DNA from: Candidatus Leptovillus gracilis
GTDB lineage: Bacteria > Chloroflexota > Anaerolineae > Promineifilales > Promineifilaceae
DNA length: 64,000 nt
Direction of reading: 5' to 3'
Assembly (NCBI GenBank): GCA_016716065.1
Contig: JADJXA010000005.1
Location: 124,001-188,000, forward strand
Made by a program: the position numbers and the translations under genes. The notes below the pieces were generated by a model, which saw only the letters and a list, made by a program, of their open reading frames with translations, had not been told where the DNA came from and made no database searches. Below, piece after piece: positions 1 to 6,369 of the stretch; position 1 is the stretch's first letter; each line of letters opens with the position of its first letter.

Positions 1-446
1 ACTATCGTCACAAGGCGAATTGTCACAGCCATGAGTTGTGACAATTCGGCGGGCTGTTGTGACGATTCCGGGGCCAGTTCTGCGGTGAGCGCGGCTCCTT
101 GTGACGTTCCTTGAATAAACGTCACATCGCCTTGTGCCAATTTCTCAACTATCGTCACCCGGTAAACGGTCCAGGCTCCCCGACCGTCGCCGCCTTGCTC
201 GACAATTTCCAACTCCCCGGATTCCAGCAGCGCGGGCATGAGGTTGTAGACGGTGTTGCGGTGGACACGGGCCTCTTTGGCAATGCCAGAGTAGCTCAAA
301 CACCGCTTGGTGTTGCCCACTACACCACAGACACCGAATTCATCGGATCGGTCGGCGATGGCCTCCAGGACACGGTAAGCGCCAAAGTCGCGCTCTTTAA
401 TGAATGAGGAGTGCAGCCGCACGGCCGTCATTGCCTGCCAACTCAT
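1..446 (-). CDS. Winged-helix phage-type replication protein (partial, runs off left edge)
   Basis: Read on the minus strand from ATG at 446, the frame stays open to base 1, giving about 148 residues with no stop. Residues ~5-95 look like a winged helix-turn-helix of the type that opens phage replication initiators: motifs GVCGVVGNTKRCLSYSGI, then a recognition-helix-like VHRNTVYNLMPALLESG and a wing. The later part is a Gln/Ser/Ala-rich linker. The start overlaps the stop of the upstream small gene as ATGA, so the two are probably translationally coupled. The DNA coding for the linker is crowded with TTGTGAC/GTCACAA words (see repeat entry), as in initiator genes that contain their own origin. 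Function as initiator is inferred from the fold-like motif and position. A transcription regulator is the alternative. Confidence 0.6.
   Translation of the reverse strand, partial: MSWQAMTAVRLHSSFIKERDFGAYRVLEAIADRSDEFGVCGVVGNTKRCLSYSGIAKEARVHRNTVYNLMPALLESGELEIVEQGGDGRGAWTVYRVTIVEKLAQGDVTFIQGTSQGAALTAELAPESSQQPAELSQLMAVTIRLVTI
4..160. repeat. Iteron-like TTGTGAC repeats inside the replication gene
   Basis: Seven copies of a TTGTGACGATT-like word occur in both orientations at 4-13, 18-27, 36-46, 57-67, 99-108, 119-127 and 151-160. The copies at 16-27 and 37-48 form a perfect 12-bp inverted repeat around a 9-bp spacer. They fall in the linker-coding part of the winged-helix gene. This is the layout of lambda-type origins, but origin function is inferred. 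Confidence 0.5.
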
Positions 447-640
447 ATCTGCCCTGTCTCCCGCTTCAGCTCTTGGTACTCCGCCTCGCTACTCCAGCCG
501 GTCATCGCCAGCCGGTATGCTGTTGGCGCGCCAACAATCGGCCGCCAGTGGTCATACAATCGGGTGTGCATGATTGAGAGTCGGTAATCGTCCATAATTC
601 GCTGCCTGTAGCAGTCAATGATTGGTTCTGCGTTGCTCAC
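443..640 (-). CDS. Small hypothetical protein of the element
   Basis: Not recognised. The favoured start is GTG at 640, because GAGG stands five bases upstream and this start follows the VRR-NUC stop by about 20 bases. It gives 65 residues with a central tyrosine/histidine-rich stretch (YRLSIMHTRLYDHWRP) and a charged C-terminus. A longer form from ATG at 700 (85 residues) would overlap the nuclease gene by 41 bases and lacks a better ribosome site. The stop overlaps the ATG of the winged-helix gene by ATGA, so the two are probably co-translated. Confidence 0.5.
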   Translation of the reverse strand: MSNAEPIIDCYRQRIMDDYRLSIMHTRLYDHWRPIVGAPTAYRLAMTGWSSEAEYQELKRETGQI

Positions 641-659
641 GGTTACCTCGTCGGCTGCT

Positions 660-1067
660 TCACGAAATACTGGCAGCTTCGGTGCTGGCAATTTGCGCAT
701 ACAGTCGCTCCGACGGGTTTAGTCTCAGGTATTCCAGGATGATGCGCTGGGCTGCCTCGAAGCTCCAGCAGACGGCCGTCTTGTACCCCTGACCGGCCAG
801 CGCTTCCAGCCACCAAAGCTGCTCGTCGCTCGGTCGGTTGCGGCCAAACTTCATCTCGATGTACAGCCCGTGGAAGCCGCCGCGGGCTACCGGCAAACAG
901 AGGTCTGGTACTCCCCGTTTGACACCTTCGGCTTTCATCTTGGCGGCTACTACCGGGTGGCGGTGGCCGCCGTTGGGGATGGCGTGGAGCAGCCGCAGCG
1001 GCGGGTAAAGATTGGCCTGCAGCTCGACCCAGCCAAAAAGGGCTGCTTGCTCGTCGTGCTCGCTCAT
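660..1067 (-). CDS. VRR-NUC domain nuclease
   Basis: A 135-residue protein that is almost entirely one VRR-NUC domain, the PD-(D/E)XK nuclease common in phage replication modules. Visible catalytic elements are Pro54-Asp55 in GVPDL, Glu71-x-Lys73 in YIEMKF, an N-terminal acidic residue in the first helix and the conserved PSDEQ..W segment at 79-86. Family members cut branched or flap DNA, and some act as stand-alone Holliday-junction nucleases. The start at 1067 is chosen over 1145 because it overlaps the stop of the upstream gene as ATGA and begins right at the domain. It sits just upstream of the replication protein, fitting a replication or recombination role for the element. Confidence 0.85.
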   Translation of the reverse strand: MSEHDEQAALFGWVELQANLYPPLRLLHAIPNGGHRHPVVAAKMKAEGVKRGVPDLCLPVARGGFHGLYIEMKFGRNRPSDEQLWWLEALAGQGYKTAVCWSFEAAQRIILEYLRLNPSERLYAQIASTEAASIS

Positions 1068-1618
1068 TCGTCGTAACCATCCATATCGGCCGAGGCCAGG
1101 CCGGGCAGCATTTCTTGCTTCTCTTTGGGGGGTTCGTGAGGGCAAACTGGCTCGATGTACACTTCGGATAGGGGAACGGACTGAATGTAATACCCTTGTT
1201 CAGCCCAGACTTGCAGCACCTTCGCTACGCCCGCCTCACCCCCAGGAATTGGCGGCTGAACGCCAACGCAGCAGCCGCAGTATTTCTCGGCCACGTAGAC
1301 CAGCGGTTCGGCCTCTTTTGGGGGTTCGTGTGGGCAAACAACGACGTTGGTAAACATTTTGGAGACGGTGCGCACCATCCACCCCGCCTTGCCCCACTCG
1401 GCCAGTACACGTCCGGCGGCTTTAAGGTCGCCCCCCAGCGGGTGCATAGCCTTCACGCAGGTGCAGTATGGCCCTGTTGCGATGTAAACATATGGCCCAC
1501 CGTTTTTGTATTTCTTTGGCTCCGTCATCGTAGCCACTGCCCGGTCCAGGTCGGACATCGTGATTGGGCCAGTTGAAAATCCTGGACCGCTAAACTCGAC
1601 CGTTCGAACGCTACCCAT
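1064..1618 (-). CDS. Hypothetical protein with a duplicated Cys-motif domain
   Basis: 184 residues, family not recognised. Two tandem copies of a ~55-residue unit are visible at about 43-102 and 106-165. Each has Tyr-Val-x-Ala, a Cys cluster (YCTCV in the first, YCGCCV in the second), a Gly-Gly turn, VL..W...G(W/Y) and an identical ending CPHEPPKE. The paired Cys clusters plus CPH could bind zinc or iron, but nothing proves it. The start codon overlaps the previous stop as TAATG and the stop overlaps the nuclease start as ATGA, so it is part of the leftward early operon. Confidence 0.6.
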   Translation of the reverse strand: MGSVRTVEFSGPGFSTGPITMSDLDRAVATMTEPKKYKNGGPYVYIATGPYCTCVKAMHPLGGDLKAAGRVLAEWGKAGWMVRTVSKMFTNVVVCPHEPPKEAEPLVYVAEKYCGCCVGVQPPIPGGEAGVAKVLQVWAEQGYYIQSVPLSEVYIEPVCPHEPPKEKQEMLPGLASADMDGYDE

Positions 1619-1857
1619 TAGTTACCTCCTGCGCCATCCTGCGCCTCCTCGTCAGCATCCGGGCGCTCGACGCGGATGCCGTTAACGGCCGTGATGCAAT
1701 CCATCGGCAGGCGACGCCGACGGCCGTTTCTGCCCTTAATGACGACGTGATCGTCGCGGACCTCTGCGACCGTGCCTGTTACCACCTGGAGTTCGACTGT
1801 TTTGCCTTTGCGGCTGCGCTTCACCCATTCAACAGTGTTGCCTATTGCTATGTCCAT
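1618..1857 (-). CDS. Small basic protein, possible SH3/KOW-like beta barrel
   Basis: 79 residues. Residues 5-60 alternate hydrophobic and charged residues as in a small beta-barrel (GNTVEWVKRSRKGKTV, VTGTVAEVRDDHVVIKG) with a GRNGRRRRLP basic stretch, ending in an acidic tail. The pattern suggests an SH3- or KOW-like nucleic-acid-binding fold, but this is inference from appearance only. It is the first gene of the leftward run ending at the left edge. ATG at 1857 follows an AAAGGGGAACG purine stretch that can serve as ribosome site. Confidence 0.55.
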   Translation of the reverse strand: MDIAIGNTVEWVKRSRKGKTVELQVVTGTVAEVRDDHVVIKGRNGRRRRLPMDCITAVNGIRVERPDADEEAQDGAGGN

Positions 1858-2426
1858 AATCGTTCCCCTTTCTGTGCGCCGGCGGGGGCAGGCCCGCCGG
1901 CAAATCCGTTTGCCATCGTCAATTCATCTGGTGGTCGGGCCTGCCCCGACCGGTTGCTGATAAAAATGTGGCGGCTCGTCGCCACAGGCTGACGGCCCTT
2001 CCGTGCCAGTGACCACGCCTGGGGATATGCGTGGACCGAAACGGCCGTCAGCCTGTGAATACGAACCCTGTTAAAGTGCACCCCGCCCGGCGCTGGTAGC
2101 GGGGGGTGCATTTGTATAGCGCCGCAAAAACGATTGTTGGGTCGGGCGTTGTACGTCGCAGATTCATGGCCCTGCGAGTGCCACACCGTTGCCTTGATTC
2201 CCCTGACGTTGGGGAGGCCACGCCCAATAGGTATCGATGTTAAAGACCGGAGTTTTTGGGAAGAACCCCCGGCGTAAACTCCACAAGTAGAAGAAAGCCG
2301 CATCCGCCGCCCCGGCGTACTAGAGGTATTCATAGGCGGGGGTAAGTTCCGCCCCGTCCACGTCCAGGGTAGCGAAAAACAGAACGGCCGTGCTATAATT
2401 GTGAAACCGCAGCGCGTCCCAGCGCC
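1858..2426. other. 569-base non-coding gap with six hairpins
   Basis: No convincing gene is seen. Inverted repeats stack up: 1879-1886/1893-1900, 1933-1939/1945-1951, 1968-1973/1980-1985, a perfect 15-bp pair 1983-1997/2043-2057 enclosing 2013-2018/2029-2034, and 2077-2084/2103-2110. The third and fourth share bases and so exclude each other. The first two are built from the same GGCAGGCCCG word in opposite directions. A structured RNA, a single-strand origin or regulatory sites are all possible. The right part (2115-2426) shows only a TATAAT at 2394-2399 with no good -35. Confidence 0.5.
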
Positions 2427-2678
2427 CTAGTCTTGCGCCGCCGAGGGATTCCCGTTCCCGGCGGCGCGCTTCTTTTCCTGATACCGGTCGTAGGCAACTT
2501 TGGCGTCTAACTTCTTGCTTAAAATCAGGTCGTGCATATCCAATAAATCAATCATCGCCAGGTCTAGATTGTGAAGGTCCAACTGCGTGATGGCCCTGGT
2601 CACATCGCGCAACAGGCCACCAAAAAACATGAGTTCGTTTTCCAGTTGGGCCAGTACCTCATCATCCTTTCCCGCCAT
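2427..2678 (-). CDS. Small hypothetical protein of the element
   Basis: 83 residues, not recognised. The body is predicted helical and acidic/hydrophobic (LENELMFFGGLLRDVTRAI, then LDLAMIDLLDMHDLIL) with a basic end KYQEKKRA-like. Its start lies 17 bases inside the end of the upstream membrane-protein gene, with GGAG seven bases before ATG, so the two are probably co-expressed. Confidence 0.5.
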   Translation of the reverse strand: MAGKDDEVLAQLENELMFFGGLLRDVTRAITQLDLHNLDLAMIDLLDMHDLILSKKLDAKVAYDRYQEKKRAAGNGNPSAAQD

Positions 2679-2988
2679 TTCTTCGCTCCCGTTCCCATTC
2701 TCGCCGCGCTCTTGTCTGCTCAGTAATTTTTAGGCCGGTAGCCACGCCGCCGGCGACGGCAAATAGCAGGCTGAAGAACAGCCAGGATTTCAAGTCCATT
2801 AGGCCAAAGGGGATACCGGTGAAAGCCAAAATCAAAACGGCAGTAATACCGGCCGTTTTGCGTGCGTCTTCGTTGCGCCGCCAGATGCGGCCGAGGGTGT
2901 AAAACATAATGACGAAGACCACCGCATCTACGGCTAGAAGGACCAGGGCAGCGATGAGAGCAGATTGACTTATTTCGATTTTCATCAT
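2662..2988 (-). CDS. Small membrane protein of the element
   Basis: 108 residues with three likely membrane segments at about 9-31 (ALIAALVLLAVDAVVFVIMF), 47-64 and 68-86, and a charged, Arg-rich C-terminal tail (RARREWERERR) that should be cytoplasmic. Family not recognised; phage holin-like or superinfection-exclusion roles are possible but unproven. GAGG precedes the tandem ATGATG start. It is divergent from the integrase gene, leaving 181 bases between them for both promoters. Confidence 0.55.
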   Translation of the reverse strand: MMKIEISQSALIAALVLLAVDAVVFVIMFYTLGRIWRRNEDARKTAGITAVLILAFTGIPFGLMDLKSWLFFSLLFAVAGGVATGLKITEQTRARREWERERRNGGKG

Positions 2989-3169
2989 GCGACCTCAATT
3001 TAGAATTTTTGTGCTAGGATAATTTCTGACTAGGCGATGCGGATTCCCGCAAAAATAAAACGAATAAATTGAATATCCGAAAGATCACCGGTAATGAAGC
3101 GCCCGTGTAAAATGTGTGCTTTATCAAACACGCCTATAGGCTGGCGACAACACATTACTGGAGGTTTAT

Positions 3170-4177
3170 GTGAAAACGACTTATCGGAAGATGTCAGACT
3201 TTTTGTCTGCAAATCAGCCTACAGACAGTTTATTGGATGCTGTTCAACGATTTTTGCGTGAGCGCGAACCCGACGTTAGTCAGGCGACAATGGTGCATCT
3301 ATATCGCAGCCTGGTAGCTTACGGTGACGCTCTGGGCAACATGCCGGTCGCAGAAACGTCTGCGACCGATTTAATGGCCTATGCCGAGGATTTGCGCAAC
3401 CGTTACAGTCCTGGAACTATCAGGCCCGTCTTTGGCGACCTGAAGCAGTTCATTTCGTGGTTGTACAAATCTGGCTTGATTAGTGATGATTACGGTCGCC
3501 GTCTGAAGAAGCCCCGGCCGGTGAAGGAAAAGCATCATGCTGAGGAATCCGACATGCGAGGGCTAATCAAACACCTGGCTGATTCGTTAGGAGGGTCGCT
3601 TTACCGCGACTTGTTTGGCACGCTGCAGGCTGAGAATGCCGGATGGGCTTATGAGGAATACAAGACACTTCACGACCTGACGGCCATTATGTTGCTGTAC
3701 GAGTCGGGTTGCCGCGCCGGCGAGCTATGTAATCTGAGTACCCGCCGACTAAACATAGTGTTCAGTCAGCCGGCGCCCACCTACTCTTTTACCGCCTATG
3801 GCAAAACCAATGACCGCACGTACCATGTCACGGATGCGACGGCCGAGTTGTACAGATTGTGGATCAAGAAACGGCCGTTTAACGTGGTCTGGGCGTTTAA
3901 TAGTTGGGCACGGGGTGGTGAGCCTGGCAAACTTTCCACGCCTACCCTGGCTCAAATGGTTGCATGCCGCTGCGAACAGGCCGGGATACAGCCGTTTCGC
4001 CCTCACTCAATGCGTCACGCGAAGGTGATTCGCGCCCGTAAAATCGTAGGCTTAGAAATCGCCAGCAAGTTGGTGGACCATGCCAATATACAGACCACCC
4101 GTGCTTACGACTATGTCGATGATAGTGAAATGGGCGTAGCGGCGAAGCTGACGGGCTACACTGGCAAGTTGCGGTAA
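3170..4177 (+). CDS. Tyrosine recombinase / integrase
   Basis: 335-residue site-specific recombinase that would join the element to the chromosome. An N-terminal core-binding (SAM-like) domain spans ~20-115. The catalytic domain has Arg182 (SGCRAGEL), Lys212 (YGKTN), His279-x-x-Arg282 (PHSMRH), His304 and the nucleophile Tyr313 (DHANIQTTRAY), so the active site is complete. The start is GTG at 3170 with GGAGG eight bases upstream; the ATG two bases earlier is followed at once by a stop. The stop lies 21 bases before the tRNA-Asn fragment that should be its attachment core. Element-encoded int next to att is the normal arrangement. Confidence 0.92.
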   Translation: MKTTYRKMSDFLSANQPTDSLLDAVQRFLREREPDVSQATMVHLYRSLVAYGDALGNMPVAETSATDLMAYAEDLRNRYSPGTIRPVFGDLKQFISWLYKSGLISDDYGRRLKKPRPVKEKHHAEESDMRGLIKHLADSLGGSLYRDLFGTLQAENAGWAYEEYKTLHDLTAIMLLYESGCRAGELCNLSTRRLNIVFSQPAPTYSFTAYGKTNDRTYHVTDATAELYRLWIKKRPFNVVWAFNSWARGGEPGKLSTPTLAQMVACRCEQAGIQPFRPHSMRHAKVIRARKIVGLEIASKLVDHANIQTTRAYDYVDDSEMGVAAKLTGYTGKLR

Positions 4178-4198
4178 AGCGGACCACCGTCCCAGTTA

Positions 4199-4243
4199 CG
4201 GCTGTTAACCGCAGGGTTGTTGGTTCGAGTCCAACCTGAGGAG
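4199..4243 (+). other. Attachment site: 3' half of tRNA-Asn(GUU)
   Basis: Starting in the anticodon arm (CGG CTGTTAA CCG, anticodon GTT), the sequence continues through a 5-base variable loop, T arm GTTGG-TTCGAGT-CCAAC, acceptor strand CTGAGGA and discriminator G. There is no matching 5' half upstream: no D arm, and the base before the anticodon stem mispairs. This is the duplicated 3' end left when an element integrates into a tRNA gene. The intact tRNA-Asn should lie beyond the left edge. Confidence 0.8.
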
Positions 4244-4250
4244 CACAGAA

Positions 4251-4282
4251 GGCGATGGGTTTTTAGCCCATCGTCTTTTTTT
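4251..4282 (+). terminator. Rho-independent terminator of the displaced tRNA transcript
   Basis: CGATGGG (4253-4259) pairs with CCCATCG (4267-4273), extended by G-U and G-C pairs, followed by seven Ts. It stands eight bases after the tRNA discriminator, so it was probably the host tRNA-Asn terminator and now serves the integrase transcript. Confidence 0.8.
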
Positions 4283-4321
4283 GTTTCAGACGGCCGTCTC
4301 ATCTGCTACAATCAGGTGAAG

Positions 4322-4414
4322 TTTGAATTGTGAATTGTGAATGGTGAAGTATGAAGTCCAGAGACCCTCTTCCACTTCACCATTCACAATTCACCACTCA
4401 TAATTCACAGTTCA
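4322..4414. repeat. Period-7 inverted repeat (TGTGAAT / ATTCACA units)
   Basis: The left arm 4322-4358 is a run of seven-base units ending in GAA(T/G); the right arm 4373-4414 is the complementary run ending in TTCA. The arms can pair around a short loop. It fills the gap before gpmI, whose AGGAG lies at the end of the right arm. Confidence 0.75.
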
Positions 4415-4429
4415 GGAGCTAGACATCTC

Positions 4430-5974
4430 ATGAAAAAACAATACAAACCCGTCGCCCTCATCATCATGGATGGTTGGGGTATTCGGGAAAATGCGCATGG
4501 TAATGCGGTGGTGTTGGGCAACACACCCAACTATGACCGCTGGAACCGGACGTTGGAGCGCTCGGTGTTAGACGCTTCCGGCGAGGCGGTAGGGCTGCCA
4601 GAAGGGCAGATGGGCAATTCCGAGGTCGGTCATCTGAACCTGGGAGCCGGGCGTATCGTTTACCAGGACCTGACGCGCATCAATCTGGCCATCCGCGATG
4701 GCTCGTTTAACAACCTGCCGGCGCTGGTGGCCGGGATTGACAAGGTAAAGACCGGCGGCAAGCTGCACGTCATCGGGCTGTTTGGGCCGGGCGGCGTCCA
4801 CAGCTTTAGCGAACACATGTTTGCCATTCTGGACATGGCGAACGCGCACGGCGTGGAGCCGATTTTGCACATCATCACCGACGGCCGTGATACACCGCCG
4901 CACAGCAGTACAGATTTCCTCAAGCCGCTGGAGGCGTACCAGCAAACCAAACAGGTGCGCGTAGCTTCGGTGAGCGGCCGTTATTACACCATGGACCGCG
5001 ACAAACGCTGGCCGCGCATTGAGATGGGCTATAAAGCGATTGCCAAACATGAGGGGCATGAAGGACGCACGGCCGTTTCCGCCCGCGCCGCCATCGAACA
5101 AGCCCACGCCGAGGGAACCACCGACGAATTTATCCTGCCCGTGGCCATCAACAGCGACCGCGACGTGACCATCCAGCCCGGCGATGTCGTTGTCTTCTAC
5201 AATTTTCGCGCCGACCGGATGCGCCAGATCGTCACCACCTTCGCCTTTGCCGATTTCGACGGCTTCGCCCGCAACTACATCCCCGATCTGACGCTGATCA
5301 CCATGACCAACTACGATTCCCATTACCCGGTGCAGGTCCTGTTCCCGGAAGTGGAACTGGTTAATGTGTTGGCCGAAGTGGTCAGCAAGGCGGGTCTGAA
5401 GCAGTTCCATGCCGCCGAAACCGAAAAGTATGCCCACGTCACCTACTTCTTCAACGGCGGCGCGGAAACCCCCTTCGCCAACGAAGAGCGTCATCTGGAG
5501 CCTTCGCCCAAAGTGCCCACCTACGATTTGCAGCCGGAGATGAGCGCCTACCTGCTCACCGAGGCCATCCTGAAGCGCATCGCCACCCACGACGACGATT
5601 TTATCCTGGTCAACTTTGCCAACCCGGACATGGTGGGGCACACGGGGGTGTTGGCAGCGGCCATCAAAGCTGTGGAAACAGTGGACGAATGCGTTCACAA
5701 ACTGACTGAAGCGATTGTGTCCAAGGGGGGCGTGGCTCTGGTAACGGCCGATCACGGCAACTGCGACCGCATGATTGACGAGTTCACCGGCAACCCGCAC
5801 ACCTTCCACACCACCCAGCCGGTGGCCTTCTTCGTCATCGGCTACGATGGCTACATCAACCTGAAACCACGCGGCAAACTGGCCGATGTGGCCCCCACGG
5901 TGCTGGAACTGATGGGCCTGGATCAACCGGCCGAGATGACCGGAGTGAGTTTGCTGGAATACACGGGTAAGTAA
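4430..5974 (+). CDS. gpmI: 2,3-bisphosphoglycerate-independent phosphoglycerate mutase
   Basis: 514 residues, the normal length for the cofactor-independent enzyme that interconverts 3- and 2-phosphoglycerate in glycolysis and gluconeogenesis (cytosolic, Mn-dependent). Visible metal and catalytic features are Asp14 in IIMDGWG, the phospho-acceptor Ser64 in QMGNSEVGH, DGRDTPP near 153, the RYYTMDRDKRW segment, and the C-terminal NPDMVGHTG and TADHGNCD metal sites. AGGAG lies 11 bases before ATG. It is the first chromosomal gene right of the element. A palindrome 40 bases after the stop may end its transcript. Confidence 0.97.
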   Translation: MKKQYKPVALIIMDGWGIRENAHGNAVVLGNTPNYDRWNRTLERSVLDASGEAVGLPEGQMGNSEVGHLNLGAGRIVYQDLTRINLAIRDGSFNNLPALVAGIDKVKTGGKLHVIGLFGPGGVHSFSEHMFAILDMANAHGVEPILHIITDGRDTPPHSSTDFLKPLEAYQQTKQVRVASVSGRYYTMDRDKRWPRIEMGYKAIAKHEGHEGRTAVSARAAIEQAHAEGTTDEFILPVAINSDRDVTIQPGDVVVFYNFRADRMRQIVTTFAFADFDGFARNYIPDLTLITMTNYDSHYPVQVLFPEVELVNVLAEVVSKAGLKQFHAAETEKYAHVTYFFNGGAETPFANEERHLEPSPKVPTYDLQPEMSAYLLTEAILKRIATHDDDFILVNFANPDMVGHTGVLAAAIKAVETVDECVHKLTEAIVSKGGVALVTADHGNCDRMIDEFTGNPHTFHTTQPVAFFVIGYDGYINLKPRGKLADVAPTVLELMGLDQPAEMTGVSLLEYTGK

Positions 5975-6015
5975 AGAGGATTGGGCCAATCAATCTTGGA
6001 GTCGGTTTAGCCGTA

Positions 6016-6050
6016 GACAGTCCCAAAGTCCTGGAGACTTTGGGACTGTC
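6016..6050. repeat. Perfect 15-bp palindrome downstream of gpmI
   Basis: GACAGTCCCAAAGTC and its complement flank a five-base loop CTGGA. There is no T run, so it is a weak or bidirectional terminator or a REP-like repeat. Its apex (AGTC-CTGGA-GACT) resembles the hairpins at 9923-9957 and 31548-31580. Confidence 0.7.
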
Positions 6051-6066
6051 AGGCGAAAATTCTGTC

Positions 6067-6096
6067 TTGACAACGGCCGTTCCCCCATGCTAGACT
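6067..6096 (+). promoter_or_regulatory. Sigma-70-type promoter
   Basis: TTGACA at 6067-6072 is followed after 18 bases by TAGACT at 6091-6096. The spacer contains ACGGCCGT. Transcription should begin near 6103, giving a ~198-base transcript up to the terminator at 6300. Confidence 0.55.
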
Positions 6097-6102
6097 GCCC
6101 TC

Positions 6103-6300
6103 ACTATGTTTGCCAAACACGCTTCCTTTGTTACCGCCTTAGTTGTTATGACCGGTTACACCCCTCAGATTTGGGGTTGTGATACGGCCGCTGCCGCGTG
6201 TTTGGAAAAACAGGGAACAGGATGTAGGTTCGGGCGATAACAGCCCTCCGAGGAGAAGGAGTTTTTTCAAAGGCGCGGTGCTACCCACCGCGCCTTTTTT
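6103..6300 (+). ncRNA. Candidate small RNA or leaderless small ORF
   Basis: A promoter on the left and a strong terminator on the right define a ~200-base transcript that belongs to no neighbouring gene. CCAAACACGC (near 6112) can pair perfectly with GCGTGTTTGG (near 6196), enclosing a smaller ACCCC/GGGGT hairpin. The shape (long closing stem, ~200 nt, own promoter) is compatible with a 6S-like RNA, but no diagnostic motif was recognised. Alternatively an ATG at 6106, practically at the start site, opens a 44-codon frame to 6240 with four Cys and an N-terminal hydrophobic stretch, but no ribosome site. It could be a leader peptide. Confidence 0.4.
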
Positions 6301-6302
6301 GT
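6271..6302 (+). terminator. Rho-independent terminator
   Basis: AGGCGCGGTG (6271-6280), loop CTACC, and CACCGCGCCT (6286-6295), followed by a T run to 6300. It ends the transcript that starts near 6103. The next gene starts at 6370, after a small period-7 hairpin (6317-6350). Confidence 0.85.
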
Positions 6303-6369
6303 TGTAATAGCGGAATGGAGATTGGAGATTCTCGCAATCTCTAATCTCCCTTAAGCAAGTAGGTGTACT

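Larger units (their letters stand above)
1..4243. mobile_element. Right end of an integrative element or prophage (left end outside window)
   Basis: Leftward small genes with start/stop overlaps (replication protein, nuclease, Cys-motif protein, basic protein, membrane protein) lie to the left of a rightward tyrosine integrase. Just after the integrase stop sits the 3' half of a tRNA-Asn, the usual footprint of tRNA-targeting integration. Everything right of 4243 is ordinary chromosome. No capsid, portal or terminase genes are seen in this part, so prophage, satellite or ICE cannot be told apart. Confidence 0.7.

Noticed and set aside
57..108. CRP/FNR binding sites (TTGTGAC words)
   Set aside because: The words lack the TGTGA-N6-TCACA spacing and are spread in a coding region of a mobile element.
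111..407. Rightward 98-codon frame at the left end
   Set aside because: It starts with TTG and has no ribosome site; the opposite strand carries the winged-helix protein with clear motifs.
1848..2333. Leftward 161-codon frame over the palindromic gap
   Set aside because: Composition (Ser/Arg/Pro/Gly-rich, no regular structure) looks like translated non-coding DNA, and it runs through the inverted repeats.
4199..4243. Functional tRNA gene
   Set aside because: Only the 3' half is present; no D arm or 5' acceptor strand can be found upstream.
4568..5989. Leftward 473-codon frame opposite gpmI
   Set aside because: Shadow of the phosphoglycerate mutase gene; the His/Val/Gly-rich translation is a common antisense artefact.
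6103..6300. SRP RNA, tmRNA or RNase P RNA
   Set aside because: Their conserved motifs (SRP apical loop, tmRNA tag frame, RNase P core) are not seen; 6S cannot be decided by eye.
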